Shown: positions 22,012 through 34,717 of the stretch, in pieces
Position numbering within the stretch: position 1 is the stretch's first letter
Layout: every line of letters begins with the position of its first letter
Assembly (NCBI RefSeq): GCF_024166365.1
Contig: NC_064838.1
Span: 75,594,001-75,658,000, forward strand
From: Elephas maximus indicus
Lineage: Eukaryota; Chordata; Mammalia; Proboscidea; Elephantidae
DNA: 64,000 nucleotides
Direction: 5' to 3'
Made by a program: the position numbers and the translations under genes
The notes under the pieces: model-generated
The model's database searches: none
What the model was told of the DNA's origin: nothing
Seen by the model: only the letters and a program-made list of their open reading frames with translations

Positions 22012-23601
22012 GAGGAGGGGCCAAGATGGCTAAATAGGTAGACGCTACCTCGGATCCCTCTTGCAACAAAGACTCGGAAAAACAAGTGAATCGATCACGA
22101 ACATGCCAATCTACGAACCCTGACCAACAAACACAGATTTAAAGAGTTGACGTGAGTGACAGAGATGGAGGACGAACAAAAACGGGGAAGCAGAGACTGT
22201 TTTTGGAGCCTGGAGCCAGTGTCCCAGTCAGGTAACCTTGGCTCCGGGATTAGGACTGGGTGCAGGAGAGCAGAACGCAACATCCTGTGATGGCGCAAAC
22301 ACAGAGCCCAGCCCTACCCCCCTGAAATGACCTCGGGAGGAGGCCCAGCCCGTCAGCACGGGCGGTGCGGCTACGCGGCTGGCAGGAGCAGAAGTCGCCG
22401 GGAGGCAGCGACTGGTTTTGGAACAGGGAGTGTAGCATCCCAGCTGGGGAACCTTGACGCTGGGTTTTGGACTGGCAGCAGAGGAATTGACCGCAGCTTC
22501 TGTGGGCCTGACCCTCGGGGACAATCTCTACCCAGCCAATGCACATAGGCTACACGCCCCTCGGGAATCTCAGATAAAATAGTCATCCCAAGCAAGATAA
22601 GTAACTGTCTATATTCTGGGGTGCTACTCTCTCCTGTTTTACTGAACCCTCCCCTCCCCTTCCCAGGCGGCTTCATTAACATTGGAATTTCCTGAGCCAG
22701 AGGGAGAACTGCTCCACGGCTTTTCTTTTCCCTTTTTTTTTTTGGTCTTTTCCTAACCCATTCTTCTGGCCTGAGAAAAGCAACCACAAAAAACCCAGGG
22801 ACCAAAAATCCTTCCCTAATTGGACTAAAAACACAGAACCAGCTCCAGCCAAGCATATGTGATCCATATTTCCAGCTTTCATCCCTACAGGGAACAAAGT
22901 GGCTATTATAATGCAAAGGCATTTCTGATAGGGATCAGACTGCATTTTTTTTTTTTAGCGGATTTACTGGAAAAACAAGTTTCCCAGGTCCTATATCTCC
23001 GTGTATTCAACAGAGCCCTCACTGACCCACAACAGGGAACTGAGGGCTGAAGCTCCCCCCAGACCACCTAGCCTCCTGCCTTAGGGGTCTAAGGAGGGTG
23101 ACACCTACCAATCTGTACAGGTACTTGCATTGGGGGCCTAAGGTACAGCTTCAGAGCCCTCCCACCAAGGTGCTTTAGGAATAAAGACACACCTACCTCA
23201 CTGAAACTTGGGGGAAGACTGTCAGCATCCTGCCCCCCCTGGAGTGCGAAACCCAGCTGCTACTAGAATCTGGTGCACACAACTATCACCACTACTTCTC
23301 AAGGTGGATAGGTGTTAGGGTGCAGCACACACTTGATGACCCCAAATCAGATTCTACTCAAAAATAGTGAATGGACTCAGACATATATATATGGTAACAG
23401 CCCAAACCAGCTGGTAATAGGTCATAAGTATGTCAAGGGCTACAACAATCAAGACAGCATAATCTAGTAACCCATCCACGTATATTGAAAGAAAACAAAA
23501 CAAGATAAGACTCAGTGAGCAAATATAGAATAAATCACTATAATATCTTAGTGATGGCTCGGAGACAGCAGTCGATATCAAACCACATAAAGAAGCAGAC
23601 C
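22012..23601 (+). promoter_or_regulatory. L1 copy 1 5' UTR / internal promoter
   Basis: About 1.6 kb with a CpG-rich core at 22310-22530, much richer in CpG than the matching part of copy 2 (about 46110-46290). It starts with a YY1-type site. On the minus strand it is open for 183 codons (22371-22922) without recognisable similarity; I do not call that a gene. Confidence 0.7.
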
Positions 23602-24545
23602 ATGACAGCTTCTACAACACCCCAAACAAAAGAATCAAAATCTTTCCCAAATGAAGATACAATCCTGGAATTGCCAGATACAGAATATAAAAAACTAATT
23701 TACAGAATGCTTCAAGACATCAGGGATGAACTCAGAAATGAAATAAGGCAAACTGCAGAAAAAGCCAAGGAACACACTGATAAAGCAGTTGAAGAACTCA
23801 AAAAGATTATTCAAGAACATAGTGGAAAAATTAATAACCTGCAAGAATCCATAGAGAGAATTCAGAAATCCAAAAGATTAACAATAAAATTACAGAATTA
23901 GACAATGCAATAGGAAGTCAGAGGAGCAGACTCGAGTAATTAGAATGCAGAGTGGGAAATCTGGAGGACCAGGGAATTAACACCAACATAGCTGAAAAAA
24001 AATCAGATAAAAGAATTTAAAAAAATGAAGAAACTCTAAGAATCATGTGGGACTCTATCAAGAAGGATGACTTGCGTGTGATTGGAGTTCCAGAACAGGG
24101 AGGGAGGACAGAAAACACAAAGAGAATAGTTGAACGTCTGCTGATAGAAAACTTCCCTGACATCATAAAAGACGAAAGGATATCTATCCAAGATGCTCAT
24201 CGAACCCCATTTAAGATAGATCCAAAAAGGAAAACACCAAGACATATTATCATCAAACTTGCCAAAACCAAAGATAAAGAGAAAATCTGAAAAGCAACCA
24301 GGGATAAAAGAAAGGTCTCCTACAAGGGAGAATCAATAAGAATAAGTTCAGACTACTCAGCAGAAACCATGCAGGCAAGAAGGCAATGGGATGACATATA
24401 TAGAGCACTAAAGGAGAAAAACTGCCAGCCAAGGATCATATATCCAGCAAAACTCTCTCTCAAATATGAAGGTGAAATTAAGATACTTACAGATAAACAC
24501 AAGCTTAATTTGCAAAAACCAAACCAAAGCTACCAGAAATACTGA
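23602..24545 (+). pseudogene. L1 ORF1 (ORF1p) remnant, copy 1
   Basis: Starts MTASTTPQTKESKSF. In order: a charged N-terminal helix with coiled-coil heptads (about residues 30-110, RNEIRQTAEKAKEHTDKAVEE), an RRM-like segment (MWDSIKKDDLRVIGVPEQGG...NFPDIIKDERI), and the C-terminal domain (DDIYRALKEKNCQPRIIYPAKLSL). ORF1p is the RNA-binding trimer of the L1 particle. Frameshifts and stops between the coiled coil and the RRM (around 23880-24040) and near 24290 break it. Confidence 0.85.
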
Positions 24546-25024
24546 AGGAAATTGGTCAGAAAACCAATAATATCGGATACCAGCACAACGCAAGGTCACA
24601 GAACGGAACATCCTGATATCAACTCAAATAGGGAAATCACAAAAACAAAATAAGATTAATTAAAAAAAAAATGCTCAAAACAGGGAATCATTGAAGTCAA
24701 TACGTAAAAGATCACAATAATCAAAAAGAGGGACTAAATACAGGTGGCATAGAACTGCCATATGGAGAGTGATACAAGGCAATATAGGACAATACAAGTT
24801 AGGTTTTTACTTAGAAAAATAGGGATAAATATTAAGGTAACCACAAAGAGGTATAACAACTCCATAACTCAAAATAAAAACCAAGAAAAACGTCACGACT
24901 CAGCAAACGTAAAGTCAAATACTATGAAAATGAGGAACACACAATTTACAAAGAAAAACATCTCAGCACAAAAAAGTAAGTGGAAAAATGAAATTGTCAA
25001 CAATGCACATTAAAAGGCATCAAA

Positions 25025-28000
25025 ATGACAACACTAAACACTTACTTATCTATAATTACGCTGAATGTAAATGGACTAAATCCACCAATAAAGAGACAGA
25101 GAGTCTCAGACTGGATAAAGAAACACGAATCATCTATATGCTGCCTACAAGAGACACACCTTAGACTTAGAGACACAAACTAAAACTCAAAGGATGGAAA
25201 AAAATATATCAAGCAAACAATAAGCAAAAAAGAAGAGGAGTAGCAATACTAACTTCTGACAAAATAGACTTTAAAGTTAAATCCACCACAAAGGATAAAG
25301 AATGACACTACATAATGATAAAAGGGACAATTGACCAGGAAGAGATAACCATATTAAATATTTATGCACCCAATGACAGGGCTGCAAGATACATAAATCA
25401 AATTTTAACAGAACTGAAAAGTGATATAGACACCTCTACAATTATAGTAGGAGACTTCAACACACCACTTTGGGAGAAGGACAGGACATCCAGTAAGAAG
25501 CTCAATAGAGACACGGAAGACCTACTTACAACAATCAACCAACTTGACCTCATTGACTTATACAGAACTCTCCACCCAACTGCTGCAAAGTATACTTTTT
25601 TTTCTAGCGCACATGGAACATTCTCTAGAATAGACCGCATATTAGGTCATAAAACAAACCTTTGCAGAATCCAAAATATCGAAATATTACAAAGCATCTT
25701 CTCAGACCACAAAGCAATAAAACTAGAAATCAATAACAGAAAAATTAGGGGAAAGAAATGAAACACTTGGAAACTGAACAACACCCTCCTGAAAAAAAGA
25801 CTGGGTTATAGAAGATATTAAGGAGGGAATAAGGAAATTCATAGAATGCAACAAGAATGAAAATACTTCCTATAAAACCTCTGGGACACAGCAAAAGCAG
25901 TGCTCAGAAGCCAATTTATATCGATAAATGCACACATACAAAAAGAAGAAAGAGCCAAAATCAGAGAACAGTCCCAAAAACTTGAACAAATAGAAAGTGA
26001 GCAACAAAAGAATCCATCCGGCACCAGAAGAAAACAAATAATAAAAATTAGAGCTGAACTAAATGAATTAGAGAACAGAAAAACAATTGAAAGGATTAAC
26101 AAAGCCAAAAAGCTGGTTCTTCGAAAAAATTAACAAAATTGAAAAACCATTGGCCAGACTGACTAAAGAAATACAGGAAAAGAAACAAATAACCTGAATA
26201 AGAAACGAGAAGGACCACATCACAACAGACCCAACTGAAATTAAAAGAATCATATCAGATTATTACGAAAAACTGTACGCTAACAAATTTGCAAACCTAG
26301 AAGAAATGGATGAATTCCTGGAAAAACACTACCTACCTAAACTAACACAATCAGAAGTAGAACAACTAAATAGACCCATAACAAAAAAGGAGATTGAAAA
26401 GGTAATCAAAAAACTCCCAACAAAAAAAAGCCCTGGCCCGGATGGCTTTACTGCAGAGTTCTACCAAACTTTCGGAGAAGAGTTAACACCACTACTACTA
26501 AAGGTATTTCAAAGCATAGAAAATGACATAATACTACCTAACTCATTCTATGAAGTCACCATTTCCCTGATACCAAAACCAGGTAAAGACATCACAAAAA
26601 AGAAAATTACAGACCTATATCCCTCATGAACATAGATGCAAAAATCCTCACCAAAATTCCAGCCAATAGAATTCAACAACATATCCAAAAAATAATCCAC
26701 CATGACCAAGTGGGATTTATACCAGGTATGCAAGGCTGGTTTAATATTAGAAAAACCATTAATGTAATCCACCATATAAATAAAACAAAAGACAAAAAAC
26801 CACATGATCTTATCAATTGATGCAGAAAAGGCATTTGACAAAGTCCAAAACCCATTTATGATAAAAACTCTCAGCAAAATAGGAGTTGAAGGAAAATTCC
26901 TGAACATAATAAAGGGCATCTATACAAAGCCAAAAAAAAAAAAAAAAAATTTTTTTTTTATACAAAGCCAACAGCCAACATCACTCTAAATGGAGAGAGC
27001 CTGAAAGCATTTCCCTTGAGAACAGGAACCAGACAAGGATGCCCTTTATCACCGCTCTTATTCTACATTGTGCTAGAGGTCCTAGCCAGAGCAATTAGGC
27101 TAGACAAAGAAATAAAGGGCATTCAGATTGGCAAGGAGGAAGTAAAATGATCTCTATTTGCAGATGACATGATCTTATACACAGAAAACCCTAAGGAATC
27201 CTCCAGAAAACTACTGAAACTAATAGAAGAGTTTGGCAGAGTCTCAGGTTATAAGATAAACATACAAAAATCACTTGGATTCCTCTACATCAACAAAAAG
27301 AACATCGAAGAGGAAATAACCAAATCAATACCATTCACAGTAGCCCCCAAGAAGATAAAATACTTAGGAATAAATCTTACCAAAGATGTGAAAGACCTAT
27401 ACAAAGAAAACTACAAAGTACTACTACAAGAAACTAAAAAGGACCTACTTAAGTAGAAAAACATACCTTGCTCATGGATAGGAAGACTTAACATAGTAAA
27501 AATGTCTATTCTACCAAAAGCCATCTATTCGTACAATGCACTTCCAACCCAAATTCCAATGTCATTTTTTAATGTGATAGAGAAAAAAATCACGAACTTC
27601 ATATGGAAGGGAAAGAGGCCTCGGATAAGCAAAGCATTACTGAAAAAGAAGAAAGTGGGAGGCCTCACTCTACCTGATTTCAGAACCTATTAAACAGCCA
27701 CAGTAGTCAAAACAGCCTGGTACTGGTACAACAACAGACACATAGACCAGTGGAACAGAATTGAGAACCCAGATATAAATCCATCCACTTTTGAGCAGCT
27801 GATATTTGACAAAGGCCCAGTGTCAGTTAATTGGGGAAAAGATGGCCTTTTTAACAAATGGTGCTGGCATAACTGGATATCCATTTGCAAAAAAACGAAA
27901 CGGGACCCATACCTCACACCATGCACAAAAACTAACTCCAAGTGGATCAAAGACCTAAACATAAAGACTAAAACGATAAAGATCATGGAAAAAAAACAGG

Positions 28001-28871
28001 GACAACCTTAGGAGCCCTAATACAAGGCAGAAACAGAATAGAAAACTTCACCAAAAATGATGAAGAGAAACCAGATAACTGGGAGCTCCTAAAAGTCAAA
28101 CACCTATGCTCATCTAAAGACTTCACCAAAAGAGTAAAAAGACCACCTACAGGCTGGGAAAGAATTTTCAGCTATGACATCTCCAACCAGCGCCTGATCT
28201 CTAAAATCTATATGATTCTGTAAAAACTCAACCACAAAAAGACAAACAACCCAATCAAAAAGTGGGCAAAGGAGATGAACACGCACTTCACTAAAGAAGA
28301 TATTCAGCCAGCTAACAGACACATGAGAAAATGCTCTCGATCATTAGCCATTAGAGAAATGCAAATTAAAACTACAATGAGATTCCATCTCACTCCAACT
28401 AGGCTGGCATTAATCCAAAACACACAAAATAATAAATGTTGGAGAGGCTGTGGAGAGATTGGAACTCTTATACACTGCTGGTGGGAATGTCAAATGGTAC
28501 AACCACTTTGGAAATCTTTCTGGTGTTATCTTAAACAGTTAGAAATAGAACTACCATACAACCCAGAAATCCCACTCCTCGGAATACACCCTAGAGAAAT
28601 AAGAGCCTTCGCACAAACAGATATATGCACACCCATGTTTATTGCAGCTCTGTTCACAATAGCAAAAAGCTGGAAGCACCCAAGGTGTCCATCAACGGAT
28701 GAATGGATAAATAAATTGTGGTATATTCACACAATGGAATACTATGCATCGATAAAGAACAGTGACGAATCTGTGAAACATTTCATGACATGGAGAAACC
28801 TGGAAGGCATTATGCTGAGCGAAATTAGTCAGAGGCGAAAGGACAAATATTGTATAAGACCACTATTATAA
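25025..28871 (+). pseudogene. L1 ORF2 (endonuclease-reverse transcriptase) remnant, copy 1
   Basis: N-terminal AP-like endonuclease with NIYAPN, GDFNTP and SDHKAI (25315-25761). RT block with the catalytic FADD at 27157-27168; a TGA lies just before it in the same frame. The Cys-rich C-terminus [18 protein letters not shown] lies at about 28440-28490. The frame is broken in several places, and a 38-bp homopolymer insertion splits it at 26932-26969. It encoded the nick-and-copy activity of target-primed reverse transcription. Confidence 0.88.
26921..26969 (+). repeat. A18-T10 insertion flanked by an 11-bp duplication inside L1 ORF2
   Basis: 'tatacaaagcc' (26921-26931), then 18 A and about 10 T, then 'tatacaaagcc' again (26959-26969). 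Copy 2 has no such insertion at the matching place near 50660. Confidence 0.85.
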
Positions 28872-28926
28872 GATCTTGAGAAATAGTATAAACTGAGAAG
28901 AACACATACTTTCGTGGTTACGAGGC

Positions 28927-28952
28927 GGGGAGGGAGGGAGGGTGGGAGAGGG
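28927..28952 (+). promoter_or_regulatory. G-rich quadruplex-type tract in the L1 copy 1 3' UTR
   Basis: Five or more runs of at least three G (ggggagggagggagggtggg), the polypurine feature found in mammalian L1 3' UTRs. The equivalent in copy 2 lies at 52627-52655. Confidence 0.8.
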
Positions 28953-29867
28953 TTTTTTACTGATTAGTTAGTACATAAGAACTGCTTTAGGTGAAGGTAA
29001 GGACAATACTCAATACATGGAAGGTCAGCTCAACTGGAGTGGACCAAAAGCAAAGAAGTTTCCGGGATAAACTGAATGCTTCAAAGGTCAGCAGAGCAAG
29101 GGCGGGGGGTTGGAGACCACAGTTTAAGGGGACTTCTAAGTCAATTGGCAAAATAATTCTATTATGAAAACATTCTGCATCCCACTTTGAAATGTGGCGT
29201 CTGAGGTCTTAAATGCTAACAAGCGGCTATCTAAGATACATCAATTGGTCTCAACCCACCTGGATCAAAGGAGAATGAAGAACACCAAGGTCACACGATA
29301 ACTAAGAGCCCAAGAGAGAGAAATGGCCACATGTACCAGAGACCTACATCATCCTGAGACCAGAAGAACCAGTTGATGCCCGGCCACAACCGATGACTGC
29401 CCTGACAGGGAACACAACAGAGAACCCCTGAGGGAGCAGGAGATCAGTGGGATGCAGACCCCAAATTCTCATAAAAAGACCAGACTTAATGGTCTGACTG
29501 AGACTAGAGGAATCCCGGCAGCCATGGTCCCCAAACCTTCTGTTGGCCCAGGACAGGAACCATTCCCGAAGACAATGCATCAGACATGAAAGGGACTGTA
29601 CAGTGGGTAGGAGAGAGATGCTGATGAAGAGTGAGCTATTTGTATCAGGTGGACACTTGAGACTGTGTTGGCATCTCCTGTCTGGAGGGGGGATGGGAGG
29701 ATAGAGAGAGTTGGAAGCTGGCAAAATTGTCACGAGGGACTGGAAGGGCTGACTCATTAGGGGGAGAGCAAGTGGGAGTACGGAGTAAGGTGTATATAAA
29801 CTTATATGTGACAGTTTGACTTGATTTGTAAACTTTCACTTGAAGCCCAATAAAAGTTAATAAAAAA

Positions 29868-29987
29868 AAAAAATTACAGCCAAAAAAAAAAAAAAAATCC
29901 TGTGTGGAAGTTCTACTTTGTAACAGATGGGATCATCATGAGTTGGAATCAATTCTATGGCAATGGGTTTGGTTTTTGGTTCTGGCC
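29868..29987 (+). mobile_element. AfroSINE, 3' part (continuation of 21890-22011)
   Basis: Begins with the right target duplication 'aaaaattacagccaa', then an A-run, 'gaagttctactttgtaac', 'atcatgagttggaatcaattc' and the tail 'ggcaatgggtttgg'. Confidence 0.86.
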
Positions 29988-30069
29988 ATGGGAAAATTTT
30001 TGATTTGGTCCAATGAGATGTAATTTGGAAGAATTAATTGGTATGTAATACCTTATTTGAATAGTTTCC

Positions 30070-30900
30070 TAGTGTTTTCAGCTATGGTTTGAATTACAGA
30101 CTAAGTGAAGCCCAAAGTGGAATTAAAAATCCTTCAGAAAAGAAAAAAATTGTTTCAGCAAAAATTCATTTTAAGCCACCAGGAGTTGTAGGCAATGGTT
30201 CTTTGCAATTTCTCTACAACTATGCATTGGTCCTTGGCCCTGTTTTAAGAGCTTTCCTGCTATTGCTAGACAGCATGTTCTCCTACCACATTAGTGACTT
30301 TGGTTGGCTTAGTGGAATATGTTGTTATTGTGGGCATAATTGTATGTCATTCATTTTAAATATTCAAGTGACCACTTCTGGGGGTTATGCCAAAGGCATT
30401 CTATTTTTTTTTTGAGCCAATGCCTGGGTTTTTTGTTGTCATCTACATGACCCACTTTAATCTTCCCTCAGAATACCCATAACGCCTTCCATAACAGCAT
30501 TCTCTACCACTTCATTTCTCGACTGTCCATTTCTCAAGAGATTCTTTGCCTGACCAAATGGTGAGTGCATTAACCACAACCCATGAGTGTGTAAAGAGCC
30601 AGGCATAGCTCTGACTGTGAGAACCAAGTGCTTCATGCACGCTGAATATACTGCTCATACAGCTGGGCACTGGGTAGAATGAACTTTGCCTTTTTTGACT
30701 AAGTTGGTACCATTCAGAGGGAGAATTTCAGCAGATTTCCATATTGAATCACACCCTTCTATATGAGAACTTACTTTTGAAAACAAAGTATCTTGTTTTT
30801 CTTTACCAGGAAGTGAATATTGCATTCATATCTCTCAACAAGAGAACTGGAAATCTTGCCAGAGTTTCCATTTTGTTTTGAAAATTACACTTATGAATAT
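30070..30900 (-). mobile_element. Endogenous retrovirus pol relic (probable)
   Basis: On the minus strand this interval resembles the RNase H/integrase part of a class III (ERVL-like) pol gene. It is heavily decayed, with many breaks and no LTRs recognised nearby. Boundaries are approximate. Confidence 0.4.
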
Positions 30901-33201
30901 GATAGACTTCCCTGAGCCACATTCCTTGCCATATATCTGTATGTACTATCATGTTTTTTTAAGGAGTTTTGTTATGCTGATCAATCTTTTAGCAAATGAG
31001 CCTCTGATATCACCCATGACATAAAAGGCACTCATGATGTCATTTACTCACGTCTCTATGAGAGCCCAGTGATCTTCTACTAGTTGTCTTTCAAATAGCA
31101 TGCATCTGGCAAATTTTTCAGGGAAGTTTTGAATTCCACCTCCTAGAGTTGTTCATCACAGGGTGGCAGTATTAGGCTTCTGCCAATGTGTCCTTCTACA
31201 TATGTTCATAAAATAGACATTTCCAAAGTTATCTGAGCACTAGGATTATGGATTTCTAATGCAAACGCTGTACTAAGAAAAAAAGAAAACAAAAACAGAA
31301 TTGATACATCTTAATTGTTGTATTAGCAAAGGATAATTAACATGCCATGGACTGCCAGAAGAATGTAATGAACTAACTTAGAGTGTGCTCATGTCTAAAT
31401 TTTATCTCACAAAATTGTGAGTATGCTAAGTATATCCTTGGGAAAAAAATAAACATATATTTCACTTCTTTCTTTTTTTTTTCCACATATAACCATGCCT
31501 AACATTTCTCTGATTCTAAAAGTTCATTTCAAAGAAGAACAATATGGAAATTGTATTTAAATTTTGAAACAGTTACGACAGATTATAACGTAAAAGTTAA
31601 ATCAATTGACACTGGCTCAAAAACACACTCATACACAGAAATTAATCTAAATTCATATACACATTTAAGATCAGGGTGTTTCAGTTAGGTTGCTTTTGGT
31701 TGCAAATGACAGAAAACTCAACTAAAAACTTTTGAATATGAAGTATTTATTAATTGGACATCACTACTATAAACTTCAAGGTTATGGCAAGCTTCAGGGT
31801 GAGCTGATAAAATATATCAATTTTGTGTAAAGGAGCCATGCATGCAAGTAAAATTTTACCTGGCTCAAAGTTAAGGTGCCAGTCTGAAGTCCTAATCAAG
31901 ATGAGTCTTGGTCCAACTGAGAATAAAGTGATTAAATTAAGACACATCCTCTTGGATTGGGAGTTAAATCTTTATGTTGTGACTATTGATGAAAGCAATT
32001 GTTGATCGTGTTTCAGGAATAGATCAGTACGGTTCCAGCTGACCTAGATCAACATTTGTTCCTATCCAGAGCTGCAGAATTGGGCCTATCTGCCTTTTCA
32101 AGAATTGGAAGGTAAATATCAGTCACTTAGCTAGTTCCAACGTTCTCTGCCTCTGAGCTGTAGGGTTTATTGGGTATACACGCTCTAACAGTCAGACTAA
32201 GGCCTTCCTCTGCTAGGAATATGGTTAGGCAAGGGAATCTGGGGCTTGTTCTCCCTTCATTTTGAAATAAACATTATCTGCATTACATAAAGATTTACTA
32301 ATATAAAACTCATAATTTCTTATTCAACTTATTTTAGAATTTTCTCTTCACATTACAGACTTTCCTCATTACTTGCTTGTCTGCTACTTTTTCTTGGCAA
32401 GACCCAAGTCTTTTTCCTTTAGGGATTGTCTAGGGAGGAAAACTGTCCAGGAGAGGTAATTTCATTTGAATTTTTTCCAGATATTCTAACAAACTAATTT
32501 ATAATGAACTTGCATTGTCTTTCATTTAAAACAGTGATGATGTAAAAAGCCACGCACTACGTCTGCATTTATAAATGGAGGAATTATTTCCTGACAGAAT
32601 GACCGAAGAGATTTCTGAAAACTCCAATTCCTATCCAGGCTGGAGGTTCTCTTTAATTGGCATCTAGATCTGTAGATGTTTTCTTGTTATATTTTCTGTT
32701 AATACATATCTCTCGTTGCTTGTAGGAATTTCTGGAAGTGCATGATTTCTTGAAGTGAAGTTGGAGGGATGTAGGGGCATTCTTCTAATGAGGAAAGAAA
32801 TGGTCTTTGGATAGGCTTTTTGAATGACTGAATTGCTGAAAAGTTCTGCTCCTATCTGTGAGAAAACTCTGTCTTTGACTTTTCTGGGAAGATAAATCCC
32901 AGCATTTGCCTTGTTAGGTACAGGATTAATGACTAGGGACATGAGTGTTACCCTAAAACCTCGGTCAAAGTAAAATACTTTTTGGTTGCTTCATCTTAAT
33001 TGATTAAAAGGAGAAAAATTCAAATAACTAATATCAGTAATTTTTCCTTTTTTCGTGTCACTAAATAACAGGCTTGGCCAGGTTAATTGCCATTAATTTG
33101 CCCAGTTTTTACAGACTCATGCAAACATACCATCTTCGTTGTTCTTTGAACACATTTTCCCAACAGATAAGAACATTCATCTATATACTATCTTTGTACT
33201 G
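30901..33201. other. Gene-free stretch
   Basis: No gene, RNA gene or confident repeat. An open frame of 92 codons on the minus strand (32664-32942) has no family I recognise and is within chance length. Around 31680-31760 there is a weak likeness to an old interspersed repeat that I cannot name. Confidence 0.4.
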
Positions 33202-33212
33202 TAAAAACTGAC

Positions 33213-33388
33213 CAAAACCAAAATCAAGCCAAACCCTTTGCAGTCAAGTCAATCTTGATTCATAGTGACCCTATAGGGCAGAGTAGAACTGCCCCCATAG
33301 AGTTTCCAAAAAGCACCTGGTGGATTTGAACTACTAACCTTTTGGTTAGCAGCCGTAGCACTTAACTACTAAATACCAGGGTTTCCAT
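33213..33388 (-). mobile_element. AfroSINE with target duplication
   Basis: Antisense 'agccaaaccctttgcag...gtagaactgccc...ggttagcagccgtag...accagggtttcc'. The target duplication 'taaaaactgac' lies at 33202-33212 and 33389-33399. Confidence 0.92.
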
Positions 33389-33467
33389 TAAAAACTGACA
33401 ATATTTTTAAGTGTCTTCATATTCCAGGCATCTACTTTGGAAACATATACACCTCCACATTTATCCA

Positions 33468-33497
33468 AAATATATATATATATATACATATACATAT
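33468..33497. repeat. (TA)n microsatellite
   Basis: 'atatatatatatatacatatacatat' run. Confidence 0.85.
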
Positions 33498-33499
33498 GA

Positions 33500-33978
33500 T
33501 GAACAGCTTGTATGGAAGTATGAAAAGTGTAACCACTCGGAACTATTTCTAGATCCACTGAACACACATTGCCATGTGTTCTGTGCTTGCAGATAAATAC
33601 ATGAGATATCTGCAATTATTCTCAATGAAAGAAGCCCTGATTTTCAGGACCAGGGACAAGACCCAAGCGATGAGTTTTTGAAATCTCTAATGGAAAACAC
33701 TCATTATAAATTTGCATGATATATTGAAATGTAGCTAATCTCTTAAATATATTTCATTAGGTTAATTCTGAATTTGTAAAATTAAGCAAGAGAAACACAA
33801 AAATTAATCAGAATATACATAGTCTATTTGGCTTCAGTATTTTAGCCTGGTAGACATTTACTGTCCATTTGCCAAATAACAAAAGAAATATATTGTGCAT
33901 TAAAAATAAGTCTATAGATTTGTAATTTTGGTTCATAGGTAATGTGATATATTAATAAAGATTTATAATTAATTTAGA
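33500..33978. other. Unassigned sequence
   Basis: AT-rich, with no feature recognised. Confidence 0.4.
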
Positions 33979-33992
33979 TGTATTTGAACTAA

Positions 33993-34155
33993 ATCAAATA
34001 ACCAAGCCCGTTGCCATCCAACTGAGTTGATTCTAACTCATAGCAACCCTGTAGCACAGGGTAAAACTACAGGTTTTCCAGGGAGTAGCTGGTGGATTCG
34101 AACTGCTGACCTTTGGTTAACAGACAACCTCTTAACCACTGAGCCACCAAGGCTT
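33993..34155 (-). mobile_element. AfroSINE with target duplication
   Basis: Antisense copy from 'accaagcccgttgccatcc' to 'ccactgagccaccaaggc'. The target duplication 'tgtatttgaactaa' lies at 33979-33992 and 34156-34169. Confidence 0.93.
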
Positions 34156-34171
34156 TGTATTTGAACTAACC

Positions 34172-34306
34172 CAATAAAACCCAGTGCCGTCGAGTCGATT
34201 CCAACTCATACCGACCCTATAGGACAGAGTAGAACTGCCCAATAGAGTTTCCAAGGAGTGCCTGGTGGATTCGAACTGCCTACCTTTTGGTTAGCAGCCG
34301 TAGCTA
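34172..34306 (-). mobile_element. AfroSINE, head-truncated
   Basis: 'aaacccagtgccgtcgagtcg' through 'tttggttagcagccgtagct'. Close to the consensus body and tail. The tRNA-derived head is missing. Confidence 0.9.
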
Positions 34307-34547
34307 GAGAATTTAAAACTATATTTTTTTATTATATCAGGTGTGTCAGGGTATAAAGAACAAATGCCTGTTGTGTTTGCAAGCTTGATATGTGCTTTTA
34401 TGTGTAAATATTTTAAAATTATGACAACAACCTTAGGATATACACGAAAAGAAACAGGGAATCAGGAAATACCTTGTCTACTGTAACTTAGAGAGACTTA
34501 CAAACTGTAACTGTAATGTACTATAGAAAAAAAAAATAGAGGTTATT

Positions 34548-34717
34548 AGGAAACCCTAGTGGCGTAGTGGTTAAGTGCTACGGCTGCTAACCAAAGGGTC
34601 AGCAGTTCCAATCCTCCAGGTGATCCTTGGAAACTCTATGGGGCAGTTCTACTCTGTCCTATAGGGTCACTATAAGTTGGAATTGATTCGACGGCACTGG
34701 GTTTTTTGGTATTTTTT
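34548..34717 (+). mobile_element. AfroSINE with target duplication
   Basis: Complete copy from 'ggaaaccctagtggcgtagtgg' to 'cgacggcactgggttttttgg'. The target duplication 'atagaggttatt' lies at 34536-34547 and 34718-34729. One of the least diverged copies here. Confidence 0.95.

Larger units (their letters stand above)
22012..29867 (+). mobile_element. Full-length L1 LINE, copy 1
   Basis: A 7.86-kb L1 with 5' UTR (22012-23601), ORF1 (23602-24545), inter-ORF region, ORF2 (25025-28871), and a 3' UTR with a G-rich tract and A-rich end. Its 5' end 'gaggggccaagatggct' has the YY1-type motif AAGATGGC seen at the start of promoter-competent L1s. A 15-bp target duplication flanks it, inside an AfroSINE. 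Both ORFs carry disabling changes, so it is not autonomous. It is collinear with copy 2 (45802-53580); the different target duplications show two independent insertions. Confidence 0.95.

Noticed and set aside
28275-28871. 198-codon open frame that looks like a separate gene
   Set aside because: It is the C-terminal part of L1 ORF2 (Cys-rich CWRGCG...HCWWEC) and matches copy 2.
32664-32942. 92-codon open frame starting MSLVINPVPNKAN on the minus strand
   Set aside because: No family recognised, no neighbours or splice context, length within chance for a 64-kb window.
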